Below, one piece after another: positions 36,161-44,176 of a stretch of DNA of 64,000 nt. Made by a program: the position numbers and the translations under genes. A model generated the notes under the pieces. The model saw only the letters and a list, made by a program, of their open reading frames with translations. It did not search any database and was not told where the DNA came from. The stretch is from Polyangium fumosum (lineage in GTDB: Bacteria; Myxococcota_A; Polyangia; Polyangiales; Polyangiaceae): the NCBI RefSeq assembly GCF_005144585.1, contig NZ_SSMQ01000035.1, positions 60,280-124,279 on the forward strand, given 5' to 3'. Every line of letters begins with the position of its first letter. The stretch's first letter is position 1.

Positions 36161-36824
36161 TCGCCGACGTGTCCCCCGCGAACATCCCCAGATAAAGCGC
36201 CGCCGTCACTGCCGCGGACAACGTGATGGCGCGGCGGTCGCCTTCGACTTCGAGGCGCGCGAAGAGGCCACGCAGGACGCAGGTGTGCTCCTCGTCGGCG
36301 TCGGCGTGGCCGCGGAGGAAACGGACGCCGCGCTCGATGCCGGGGATGCGTCGCCGCGCGACGAGGTGCGCGGCCGTGGTGCCGGCGCGGGCCTGGGAGA
36401 GGGCTTCGAGGATGTAGGCCGTGCCGAGGAAGGCGAGGGGCGAGCCGGCCTCGACCTGAAACTGGTTCCACGCGATGTAGGCGGCGACGGCCGAGCAGGG
36501 GCGCGGCGCGGCGGCGGGGCTCTGCGCGCGGCCGATGGCGGCGAGGTCTTCGAGCACCCAGAGATCGTGCCCCTGCTCCTCGTCGGCCTTTTGCAAGAAG
36601 AGCCGCCCCAAATCGAGGGCCTTGCCCGCGCGCACGAGCCGCTCGCCGGCGCGGCGCAGCAAGGGGCGGGTTTGGCGGACGTAGAGATAGGTTTGTCCGA
36701 GGAAGCCGGCGTATTCGTCCGTGTCGAGGTCACCTGCGAGCAGGCGGCGTGCGGCGGGGTGCGCGTCGAGGGCCGAGAGCAGGTCTGCGACGGTGGTATC
36801 GAGGGTTTCGACGAGGGTGTTCAT
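36132..36824 (-). CDS. Haem-oxygenase-like di-iron oxidase (HDO / iron-containing redox enzyme)
   Basis: 230 residues, all helical. Ligand-type residues appear at the spacing of haem-oxygenase-like di-iron oxidases: EEQGHD (Glu83, His86), YILEAL (Glu140) and HADADEEHTCVL (acidic residues near 177 and His180). Enzymes of this group oxidise or cleave diverse amino- and fatty-acid-derived metabolites and often occur in natural-product pathways. AGGAG lies 9 bases before ATG 36824. The gene begins 19 bases after the acyltransferase stop, so the two form one operon on the minus strand; it would act on the acylated product or its precursor. Confidence 0.78.
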   Translation of the reverse strand: MNTLVETLDTTVADLLSALDAHPAARRLLAGDLDTDEYAGFLGQTYLYVRQTRPLLRRAGERLVRAGKALDLGRLFLQKADEEQGHDLWVLEDLAAIGRAQSPAAAPRPCSAVAAYIAWNQFQVEAGSPLAFLGTAYILEALSQARAGTTAAHLVARRRIPGIERGVRFLRGHADADEEHTCVLRGLFARLEVEGDRRAITLSAAVTAALYLGMFAGDTSAINAAATPYE

Positions 36825-36843
36825 GGTCCGCGGCTCCTTTCGT

Positions 36844-37647
36844 TCAGGCGGCGATCGAGCCCGGCGTGGGGAAGACGGGGGGTTTCGCGCGCCGGACGGT
36901 GCGTTGCTCGGCGACGTCGGCGAGGAGGGGGAGGGCGCACATGTGGAAGCGCGTGTCGTAGACGGGCGGACCCACGAAGCGGGCGCGCATGCGGCGCGTG
37001 TACAGGTCGAGGGTGCGGGGGAGGCGGGATCGCGCGGGGGCGGTGGTCGCTGCCGTGCGGCCGTGGTCGTCGTAGAAGGGCCGCTTCGGCGGGGTGGGGG
37101 CGGGCGGCGGGAAGCGCGGGGCGAGGGATAGGTCGTTCCGGACGAACCCGCGCTCGCGGGCGACGTGCTCGATCAGGCGGGCGTCTTCGATACCGTCGGT
37201 CTCGGTGTTTGCCGTGGCAATCCAGTGGCCAATGCCGAGGAGCCGGCTCAGGTGGACGGCGGCCGCGTGGAGCTCGGCGACGGCCATGGAGTGTCTGTGG
37301 GTGGCGAGGACGCAATAACGCGAGGTTTCGGCGAGGCGGAGCCCGGCGGCGGCGAGGGGCGCGAGGTCGAATTGCGACTCGACGGAGAGGCCAAACGAGG
37401 TGCCGTTCGTGGTGGCGATCTCGGGGTTCGGCAGGAGGAGGCGGAGGGTGCCGACGGCGAGGTCGCCGTCGTAGGTGATGAGGTGGAGGGTCGTGGGGAG
37501 GGTATCGAAGGGATCGAGCTCGCGGGGGACCGCGTGGTTTTGCGTGTCGAGGTAACCGAGCTCGCGGGCGAAAACGTCGAAACGAACGCGGACGGCGTCG
37601 TCGAGGTGTCTTTGGGTTTCGGCGATGATGCAACGGATGTCTGGCAT
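36844..37647 (-). CDS. Autoinducer-synthase/FeeM-like N-acyltransferase
   Basis: 267 residues with GGAGGAC before ATG 37647. The GNAT-type core reads VRFDVFARELGYL, LHLITYDGDLAVGTLRLL and LRLAETSRYCVLATHR (Glu107, Ser109, Arg110), matching the LuxI/FeeM pattern in which an acyl chain from acyl-carrier protein is moved to an amino acid or homoserine lactone. The C-terminal third (PKRPFYDDHGRTA...FHMCALP) is extra relative to LuxI and resembles N-acyl amino acid synthases. First gene of an operon with the di-iron oxidase. A signal or surfactant-type acyl amino acid is the likely product; LuxI-type lactone formation is less likely. Confidence 0.72.
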   Translation of the reverse strand: MPDIRCIIAETQRHLDDAVRVRFDVFARELGYLDTQNHAVPRELDPFDTLPTTLHLITYDGDLAVGTLRLLLPNPEIATTNGTSFGLSVESQFDLAPLAAAGLRLAETSRYCVLATHRHSMAVAELHAAAVHLSRLLGIGHWIATANTETDGIEDARLIEHVARERGFVRNDLSLAPRFPPPAPTPPKRPFYDDHGRTAATTAPARSRLPRTLDLYTRRMRARFVGPPVYDTRFHMCALPLLADVAEQRTVRRAKPPVFPTPGSIAA

Positions 37648-37984
37648 GATGTCCTCCGGCGGCGCGAGCGAATCTCGGCTCGGTCGTCGAGAGGGGCCTG
37701 ATTGCAGGCGACGTGCCCGACGGCGGTGGGTCGATTTTCAGGCCGAACCGCAGGGAAGACGCGCGCGGTGGATCCGGATGGATGCAGTGAGCGTCGAGAA
37801 ATGTGGGCGGGGTGGATCCTGGCGCATGCAGCACCCTGGGGGCCGCAGCTTGCACGCGGCTTGCTCAACTTGTGCAGACGCGCGCTGCGCGATCGCGCAA
37901 CGAAACGCGGAGCGATCGGAAGGCTCGACCGAGACGGACGCTTGATGCGCGGCGCGACCGGGGCTGCCCGTCGGCCCTGGGCGA
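37648..37984. other. 337-bp promoter region with a 14-bp perfect palindrome
   Basis: No gene is seen between the acyltransferase start and the esterase stop. It must hold the acyltransferase promoter (minus strand). At 37886-37899 lies the perfect palindrome TGCGCGATCGCGCA, of operator type, about 240 bases upstream of the start. Two TTGC-containing boxes (around 37850-37866) resemble half of a sigma-54 element but lack the GG at -24. Confidence 0.45.
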
Positions 37985-38929
37985 TCACGGCTTCGGGTGC
38001 GAGAGGAGCCACTCCACGACCTTCGGCGCGAAATTCGCCCCGAGGCCCGGGACGTGGGTCCCGCCGTCGATCGTCCAGAGCTCCGCCGCGCCGCCTGCCT
38101 TGCAGCCCGTCGTGTATTGTGAGACGCTCGTTTCGGCGCCGTCGATCGTGGCGTCGAGGTCGAGCGCTTCGCCCATGGACGGCGTGAGCGCGCAGCCGTT
38201 CTTCTGGGCCCATTGCTCGGTCGTCGCCACGGCGCCCGGGATACTTACGCCCATGATCGACTCGCCGTCGTAGGGGACGGTGTCGTCCGCCGTGCCGTGG
38301 ATTTGCAGCACCGCGACGGGTTTTTCGGCCGCGCATTTCGCCGGATCGTTCCACGTCGCGCCCGCGAGGCTCGCGATGCCGGCGACGAGGTCCGAGCGGT
38401 CGCAGGCCATCCGGTGCGACATGAAGCCGCCATTGGAATGACCCACGAAATACACGCGCTTTGGATCGACCTTGTAATGCTCACCGATCTCGGTGACGAG
38501 GCCCGAGAGGTAGGCGACGTCGTCGACGCCCACGCCGCCGAAATCGCAACAGGCGTCGGTCGCGTTCCAGAAGCGCTTCGAGCTCGTGTCGAACGTGCCG
38601 TCCGGGTGCGCGTACAAAAAGCCGTGTTTGTCGGCCTGGGGTTTCAATTGAAACAGGAGCTCCTGGACGAGGCCGGAGGCGCTGTATCCGTGCAGCAGGA
38701 TCACGAGCGGGGAAGGTTTGGCCGGGTCGAGGCCAGGCGGGACGTGGACGGTGACGGGGCGATCGCCGCCGACCACGAGCTCGCCGGGATCCTCGCCGCC
38801 GGTGCCCCCGGCGCCGCCGGTGCCTCCCGAGCCCGCGGTGCCGCTCGACGCCGGGGGATTCGAGGAGCAAGCCAGGGCGAATGCGAACGGTATGGATGCG
38901 AAGACGAGGGAGCTGTAGAAGCGCGTCAT
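37985..38929 (-). CDS. Polyhydroxybutyrate-depolymerase/feruloyl-esterase-type lipoprotein
   Basis: 314 residues. Lipoprotein signal ending ALAC, then a Gly-rich linker. The alpha/beta-hydrolase domain has the oxyanion stretch LVILLHGYSASG, the nucleophile elbow VYFVGHSNGGFMSH, DDTVPYDG (acid) and GGTHVPG (His), as in extracellular PHB depolymerase-type esterases (LpqC/Esterase_PHB). It would hydrolyse polymer or plant-cell esters outside the cell. The start codon CAT/ATG shares two bases with the divergent CHAT protease start. A TAAGCT hexamer lies 6 bases upstream. Confidence 0.85.
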   Translation of the reverse strand: MTRFYSSLVFASIPFAFALACSSNPPASSGTAGSGGTGGAGGTGGEDPGELVVGGDRPVTVHVPPGLDPAKPSPLVILLHGYSASGLVQELLFQLKPQADKHGFLYAHPDGTFDTSSKRFWNATDACCDFGGVGVDDVAYLSGLVTEIGEHYKVDPKRVYFVGHSNGGFMSHRMACDRSDLVAGIASLAGATWNDPAKCAAEKPVAVLQIHGTADDTVPYDGESIMGVSIPGAVATTEQWAQKNGCALTPSMGEALDLDATIDGAETSVSQYTTGCKAGGAAELWTIDGGTHVPGLGANFAPKVVEWLLSHPKP

Positions 38930-41900
38930 GGCGCGAGCTTACCGCACGTTCCGTCGGATCTCCTCGGTGTTCCTCCTCGCAGGGGTGACGCTCGCCGCGG
39001 CGCCGGCCCTGGGCGCGCCGCCGCCGGCGCCGAGCGCGGCGCCCGCGAAAGGCCCGCTGACGAGCGCGCAGCAGGCGGCGCTGAAGGAGTCGCAGGAGCT
39101 CGCCGTCGAGGCCCAGAAGCTGCTCGAAAAGAAGCAATACGACGCGGCGCTCGTGCCGGCACAGAAGGCCCTCGTGATCCGGGAGAAGATCGAGCCGGAG
39201 AGCGTCTGGACGAAGATGAGCGTGCGCCAGATGGCGGAGATTCACGAGGGGAAGAAGCAGTACGCGCGCGCCGTGCCGTACCGGGAGCGCGCCCTCGCCC
39301 TCGTCGAGAAGAATCCGAGCAACGACGCGGATATCCGTTATCGGATGCGCGAGCTCGCGGTGACGTTGCACGCCGCGGGGGAGCACGCGCGGGCCATCAC
39401 GCTGTTCGAGCGCGAGGTCGCCCTCGCCGTGAAGGGCAGCCGCGGCGTGGAGGGGGAAGACGCGATCGGGCCGATCGCGGCGATGGCGGAGCCGCTGAAG
39501 GCGCTCCGGCGTTACGACGAGGCCGAGGCCGCGCTGCTCCGCGCGATCAAGATCTGCGAGAACGTCACGCGGAATCGACAACCGTATCCGTATCTGCTCG
39601 TGAACCTCGGCCGGTTGTACCACGACACCGGCCGGTACACGCGGGCCGAGCCGGTGCGCGCGCAAGCCGTCGAGCGCGTGGCGGACGTGGGGGGATTTCG
39701 ATCGAACGCCACGGACGAGATGGCCGAGCTCGCGCAGACGCGGATGGCGCTGCAGGACTATCCGGGCGCGCAGCTCGTCCTCGACGAGATCGTGGCCATC
39801 ACGAAGGAAAACGCGGGGGAAGCGAGCCTCGCGTACGCCGGCGTGCTCGTGCTGCGCGCCGTGCTCGACGTGGAGACGGGCGCCTACGACCAGGCCGAGC
39901 CGCGGCTCTCCCGCGCGCAGGCGATCCTCGACAAGAACGCCGAAAAAGGAAGCGACGCGCCGGACTTGCGGGTCGTCTTGCAGTGGATCCTCGGGCGTAT
40001 CGCGACGCAGAAGGGAGACTTTTCACGTGGCGACGTGCTGCTTTCGCGCACGCTCTCCCATTACGAGAAGACGAACGGGCCGAAAAACAAGTCCGTGGCA
40101 GAGGTCGCGGCGGACCTCGCCGATCTCTACCGGCGCGCGCAGAAGCTCGACAAGGCCGAGGCCCACGCGGCGCGCGCGCTCGCGATCCACGACGAGCTGC
40201 TCCCGCCCATGCACCCGGATCGCGCCGAGGCGCGGGCGATCCTCGGGCGCATCCGCGAGATGCGCGGAGATGCAGCGGGCGCAAAGAAGCTCCACGAGGA
40301 GGCGCTCGCGGCGCGCGAAAAGACGTTCGGCAAGGAGCACCCGTTCGTCGCGTCGTCGCTGCTCGATCTCGCGGATCTGGCGCGGCGGCAGAAGAACGCG
40401 GGCGAGGCCGAAGGGCTCTCCAAAAGGGCGATCGGGATTTTCGAGAAGGCGTTCGGCGCCGAGCACGAAAAGGTCGCCGCGGGGCTCGAAGGGCTCGCCG
40501 CATTGTACGTGGAATCGGGCAAGCTCGATCTGGCCCTGCGCGCCGCGACGCGGGCGGCCGAGATCCGCGAGCGGCAGGCGGCGCTCGTGATCGCCGGCGG
40601 ATCCGAGGCGCAAAAGCGCGCGTTCGTGGCGACGATGCGCGTGGGGACCGATTTCCTGACGAGCCTGCACGCGCGGACGATGCCCGCGGACGCGGACGCG
40701 CGGAAGCTCGCGCTGACCACGATCTTCCAGCGCAAAGGGCGCGTGCTCGACGTCATGGCGAGCTCGCTCGCGGCGCTCCGGCGCAAGCTCGGGCCCGAGG
40801 AGGCGAAGCTCGCGGACGAGCTCGCGGCGGCGCGCAGCGAGGTCGCGCGGCTCGCCATGCGAGGGCCCGCAGGCGCGCCGCTCGACGATTTCAAAGCGGA
40901 GCTCGCGCAGCGTGAGGAGAAGGCGCGGTCGATCGAGGAGAAGATGGGCGGGCGGAGCGACGTGTTCCGCGCCGAGGAGACGCCCGTCACGATCGAGCGC
41001 GTGCAAGCGCTTGTGCCCGCGGGAACGGCGCTCGTGGAGCTCTCGGTGTACGTGCCGCGGCGCTCGGCCGACGTGGACATGCCGAGCCGCGAGGGGCCGC
41101 CGCGCGTCGCGGCGTACGTGCTCGACGCCGCGGGGAAGGTGGCGTTCGTCGATCTCGGCGAGAGCGCGCCGATCGAGGCGGCGACGAAGGCGCTGCGCGA
41201 GACGCTCACGTCGTCGCTCGACCAGGATCCGAAGCCGCCCGCGCGTGCGCTCGACGAGCTCGTCATGCGCAAGATCCGGCCGCTCCTCGGGGGAAAAACC
41301 AAGCTCATGATCGCGGCGGACGGCGCGCTTTCGCTCGTGCCGTTCGCGGCGCTCGTCGACGAGGACGGGCGGTACCTGGTCGAGCGGTACGAGATCTCGT
41401 ACCTCACGAGCGGGCGGGATCTCCTGCGGCTCGCGCGCACCGCGCCGTCGCGGCAAGGCGCGCTCGTGGTGGCGAACCCGGCGTTCGGGCGGCGCGAGCA
41501 AGGGGAGAGCGCGCTCGCTGCGCTCGAGGACAAACCCGACGCGAAATCGCGGGGCCTCGACAAGGCGTTTTTCGAGCCGCTGCCGGCGACGGCGGCCGAG
41601 GCGCGCGCGCTCGCCCCGATCCTGCCCGGCGCCGTGGTGCACGTGGACCTGGAGGCGACGGAGTCGATCCTGAAGAAAGCGCAGGCCCCGCGGATCGTGC
41701 ACGTGGCGACGCACGGGTTTTTCCTGTCGGCGAAGGGCACCGCCGCGCGCGCGGCCGAGCCAGGCGAGCGTGGGCTCGAGCTCGAAGCGTCGCCAGACTG
41801 GCTGCCGGACGATCCGCTGCTGCGATCGGGGCTCGCGCTCGCGGGGGCGAACGCGAGGAAGGGCGGGGGCGGCGAGGACGGGATCCTCACGGCGCTCGAG

Positions 41901-42404
41901 GCGAGCTCGCTCGATCTTTGGGGCACCAAGCTCGTCGTGCTCTCGGCGTGCGAGACGGGCCTCGGCGACGTGCAGCGCGGCGAGGGCGTGTACGGCTTGC
42001 GGCGCGCGCTTTTCGTGGCCGGCGTCGAGTCGCTCGTCGCGAGCTTGTGGAAGGTCGCGGACGAGGAGACGCAGCGGCTCATGGTGGCCTATTACCAGCG
42101 CGTCACGAAGGGCAGCGGTCGGAGCCCCGCGCTCCGGGACGTGCAGCTCGCGATGCTCGCCGACGCGCCCACGTCGCATCCATACTTCTGGGCGAGCTTC
42201 GGCGTGTTCGGCGAGCCCTCGCCGATGGGCGTCGACGTCGTGGGCGACCGGCGAACGCCACACGAAGCGCCGCGGGTCATGCCCGTGCAGCCCGGTCCGC
42301 GGGGGTGCTCGTGCACGTTGCCTGCATCGACGGGGGAGGAGCCGCTCGGGCTCGTGGGGATGTTCGGGCTCCTCGCGCTCGTCGCGCGGCGCCGGCATCG
42401 GTGA
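38928..42404 (+). CDS. Secreted TPR-CHAT caspase-like protease with MYXO-CTERM tail
   Basis: 1158 residues with a cleavable signal (SVFLLAGVTLAAAPALGA). Residues about 45-620 are tetratricopeptide repeats (AEAALLRAIKICENV, AEAHAARALAIHDELL, AKKLHEEALAAREKTFG, AEGLSKRAIGIFEKAFG). The CHAT domain (about 690-1100) has IVHVATHGFF with catalytic His929 and LSACETGLGD with Cys1008. The tail reads GCSC..., a membrane helix and RRRHR, the canonical MYXO-CTERM sorting signal, so the protein should be held on the outer surface. CHAT proteases are usually cytosolic, e.g. in CRISPR-linked or gasdermin-linked systems; an exported one is unusual. Confidence 0.85.
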   Translation: MARAYRTFRRISSVFLLAGVTLAAAPALGAPPPAPSAAPAKGPLTSAQQAALKESQELAVEAQKLLEKKQYDAALVPAQKALVIREKIEPESVWTKMSVRQMAEIHEGKKQYARAVPYRERALALVEKNPSNDADIRYRMRELAVTLHAAGEHARAITLFEREVALAVKGSRGVEGEDAIGPIAAMAEPLKALRRYDEAEAALLRAIKICENVTRNRQPYPYLLVNLGRLYHDTGRYTRAEPVRAQAVERVADVGGFRSNATDEMAELAQTRMALQDYPGAQLVLDEIVAITKENAGEASLAYAGVLVLRAVLDVETGAYDQAEPRLSRAQAILDKNAEKGSDAPDLRVVLQWILGRIATQKGDFSRGDVLLSRTLSHYEKTNGPKNKSVAEVAADLADLYRRAQKLDKAEAHAARALAIHDELLPPMHPDRAEARAILGRIREMRGDAAGAKKLHEEALAAREKTFGKEHPFVASSLLDLADLARRQKNAGEAEGLSKRAIGIFEKAFGAEHEKVAAGLEGLAALYVESGKLDLALRAATRAAEIRERQAALVIAGGSEAQKRAFVATMRVGTDFLTSLHARTMPADADARKLALTTIFQRKGRVLDVMASSLAALRRKLGPEEAKLADELAAARSEVARLAMRGPAGAPLDDFKAELAQREEKARSIEEKMGGRSDVFRAEETPVTIERVQALVPAGTALVELSVYVPRRSADVDMPSREGPPRVAAYVLDAAGKVAFVDLGESAPIEAATKALRETLTSSLDQDPKPPARALDELVMRKIRPLLGGKTKLMIAADGALSLVPFAALVDEDGRYLVERYEISYLTSGRDLLRLARTAPSRQGALVVANPAFGRREQGESALAALEDKPDAKSRGLDKAFFEPLPATAAEARALAPILPGAVVHVDLEATESILKKAQAPRIVHVATHGFFLSAKGTAARAAEPGERGLELEASPDWLPDDPLLRSGLALAGANARKGGGGEDGILTALEASSLDLWGTKLVVLSACETGLGDVQRGEGVYGLRRALFVAGVESLVASLWKVADEETQRLMVAYYQRVTKGSGRSPALRDVQLAMLADAPTSHPYFWASFGVFGEPSPMGVDVVGDRRTPHEAPRVMPVQPGPRGCSCTLPASTGEEPLGLVGMFGLLALVARRRHR
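38936..38941 (-). promoter_or_regulatory. Candidate -10 element (TAAGCT) of the esterase gene, inside the CHAT gene
   Basis: Minus-strand TAAGCT ends 6 bases before ATG 38929. It lies within codons 3-5 of the divergent CHAT gene, the expected place if the esterase transcript has no leader. Confidence 0.35.
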
Positions 42405-42410
42405 TAGGGT
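42405..42410 (+). promoter_or_regulatory. Candidate -10 element (TAGGGT) before the ABC transporter operon
   Basis: TAGGGT starts directly after the CHAT stop and ends 6 bases before ATG 42417, with no Shine-Dalgarno. It would give the transporter operon its own leaderless transcript. Confidence 0.35.
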
Positions 42411-42416
42411 CTCGCC

Positions 42417-43346
42417 ATGCTGGCCATCGAGGCCCGGGGGCTGCGCAAGACGTACGGCGGGGGATGGCCACGGGGCGCGGGACGGGAGGCGCTCGCGGGG
42501 CTCGATCTCTCGGTGGACGAGGGCGCGGCGTTTGGGCTGATCGGGCTCAATGGCGCGGGAAAGACCACGTTCATCAAGTCGCTGCTCGGCGTCGTGCGGC
42601 CGAGCGCGGGCGTCGTGCGGGTTCTCGGCAAGGATCCAGAGGATCCGACGGCGCGCGCGCAGGTCGGATATCTGCCCGAGCGCCTCTTTTTGCCGCACGC
42701 GTTCACGCCCGTGCAATTCTTGGCGAGCGTGGCGCGGCTGAAAGGGCTCCCGCGGGCCGACGACGAGGTGCGGCGGCAGATCGGGCGGGTGGGTTTGTCG
42801 GGGGAAGAGGGGCGGCGCATCGGGGGGTTTTCCAAGGGAATGCGGCAGCGGCTCGGGCTCGCGGCGGCGCTGCTCGGCGGGCCGATGCTCCTCGTGCTCG
42901 ACGAGCCGACGGACGGCGTCGATCCGCTCGGCCGGGCCGAGATCCGGCGGATCCTCGCGGAGGAGCGGGCGCGGGGCGCGACGTTGTTTCTGAATTCGCA
43001 TCTCCTCTCGGAGACGGAGCGCGTCTGCGATCGGATCGGCATTCTCTCGGGCGGGCGGCTCCTCCGGGAAGGGCCGATCGAGACGCTTTGCGGGAGCGAG
43101 ACGCGGTATCGCGTGCGGTTGGCCCCTCCCTTCGATAGCGCGGCGCTCGCGGCGCTCGGCTTTCGGGCGGGGGACGGCGAGGGCGCGTTCGTCGTGGATG
43201 CGCCGGATCCTACGGCATTGAACGATCTCTTGGATCAAGCCCGGCGCACGGGGGCGCGGCTCGTGGGGCTCACGCACGACGTGCGGGATCTCGAGGACGT
43301 GCTGGCGGAGGCGCTCGGCCAGGGACGGGAGCAGGGACACGCGTGA
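42417..43346 (+). CDS. ABC transporter ATP-binding protein
   Basis: 309 residues. Walker A GLNGAGKTT, signature FSKGMRQRLGLA, Walker B LLVLDEPTDGVDP and H-loop NSHLLSETE are all present, as in the NosF/CcmA group of exporters that pair with an ABC-2 permease. The C-terminal 90 residues are an extra domain (YRVRLAPPFDSAALAALGF...). The next gene's GTG overlaps its stop (GTGA), so the pair is coupled. Substrate unknown. Confidence 0.92.
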   Translation: MLAIEARGLRKTYGGGWPRGAGREALAGLDLSVDEGAAFGLIGLNGAGKTTFIKSLLGVVRPSAGVVRVLGKDPEDPTARAQVGYLPERLFLPHAFTPVQFLASVARLKGLPRADDEVRRQIGRVGLSGEEGRRIGGFSKGMRQRLGLAAALLGGPMLLVLDEPTDGVDPLGRAEIRRILAEERARGATLFLNSHLLSETERVCDRIGILSGGRLLREGPIETLCGSETRYRVRLAPPFDSAALAALGFRAGDGEGAFVVDAPDPTALNDLLDQARRTGARLVGLTHDVRDLEDVLAEALGQGREQGHA

Positions 43347-44176
43347 AATCGTTTGTCGTGGCCAGGGATCTCCTGCGTGAGGCGGCGTCGCGGCGCTGGT
43401 TCCTCGCGCTCGGCCTGGGGATCACCCTGATGCTCGTGGTGATGGGTTTGTCCTTGCGGATGGACGTCGTGGACGGGGCGCTCGCGGCGACGCGGCTCTT
43501 CGGCAAATCCATGAACACGCAGATCCGCGCGGCGGACGTGGCGCTCCGGCCGGCGTTCGTGGCGTCGTCGTACCTCATCTTTTACGGCGGCCTCCTGTTC
43601 GGCGTGGTCGCGTGCGCCGATTTCGGCCCGAGCTTGCTCGCGCCGGGGCGGATCGAGCACCTTCTATCGCTCCCGGTGCGGCGCTTCGAGCTCGTCGTGG
43701 GCACGTTCCTCGGCGTGCTCGCGCTCGCGTTGCTCGGGGCGCTGTATGGCGCGGGCGGGCTCGTCTTGATCTTCGGGGTGAAGACGGGCGTGTTTTCGGG
43801 GCGGCTCATCGTCTCGGCGTTGCTCGCCAGCGTGACGTTTTCCGCGATTTACGGCGCGATGCTGACGGTGGCGATCGCGGCCCGGAGCGCGGCGCTCTCG
43901 GCGGCGTCCGGGGGCGCGCTCGTGCTGCTCGGGATCGTGGCCGGGGAGCGGGAGCGGATTGCGGAGTTTTTCGATTCGGGGATCTCGCGCACGATATTTC
44001 GAGGGCTGACCCTGTTCCTGCCGCGGGTCTCGTCGCTCGCGCGTTCGGCCGGGGAGATCGCGGGCTCCGAGCCCGTGGACCCCGCCGCGCTGACGAGCAT
44101 GCTCTTGGGGCTCGTGGTCTTTGGCCTCGCGGCGCTCTCGCTCGGCATTCACCTCTTCGAACGGAAGGATTTCTGA
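43343..44176 (+). CDS. ABC-2 type transporter permease
   Basis: 277 residues with six hydrophobic segments (about 20-40, 75-95, 110-135, 150-175, 180-200 and 245-265). GTG start at 43343, overlapping the ATPase stop. It resembles NosY-type permeases that, with one ATPase, form a homodimeric exporter or a membrane-protein release machine. The stop overlaps the start of the next gene by one base, extending the operon. Confidence 0.85.
   Translation: MKSFVVARDLLREAASRRWFLALGLGITLMLVVMGLSLRMDVVDGALAATRLFGKSMNTQIRAADVALRPAFVASSYLIFYGGLLFGVVACADFGPSLLAPGRIEHLLSLPVRRFELVVGTFLGVLALALLGALYGAGGLVLIFGVKTGVFSGRLIVSALLASVTFSAIYGAMLTVAIAARSAALSAASGGALVLLGIVAGERERIAEFFDSGISRTIFRGLTLFLPRVSSLARSAGEIAGSEPVDPAALTSMLLGLVVFGLAALSLGIHLFERKDF

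Noticed and set aside
40023..43340. Very long antisense frame (1105 codons) across the CHAT and ABC genes
   Set aside because: Crosses a convergent/divergent gene border, Arg/Pro-rich with no domain; a shadow of codon bias in well-supported genes.
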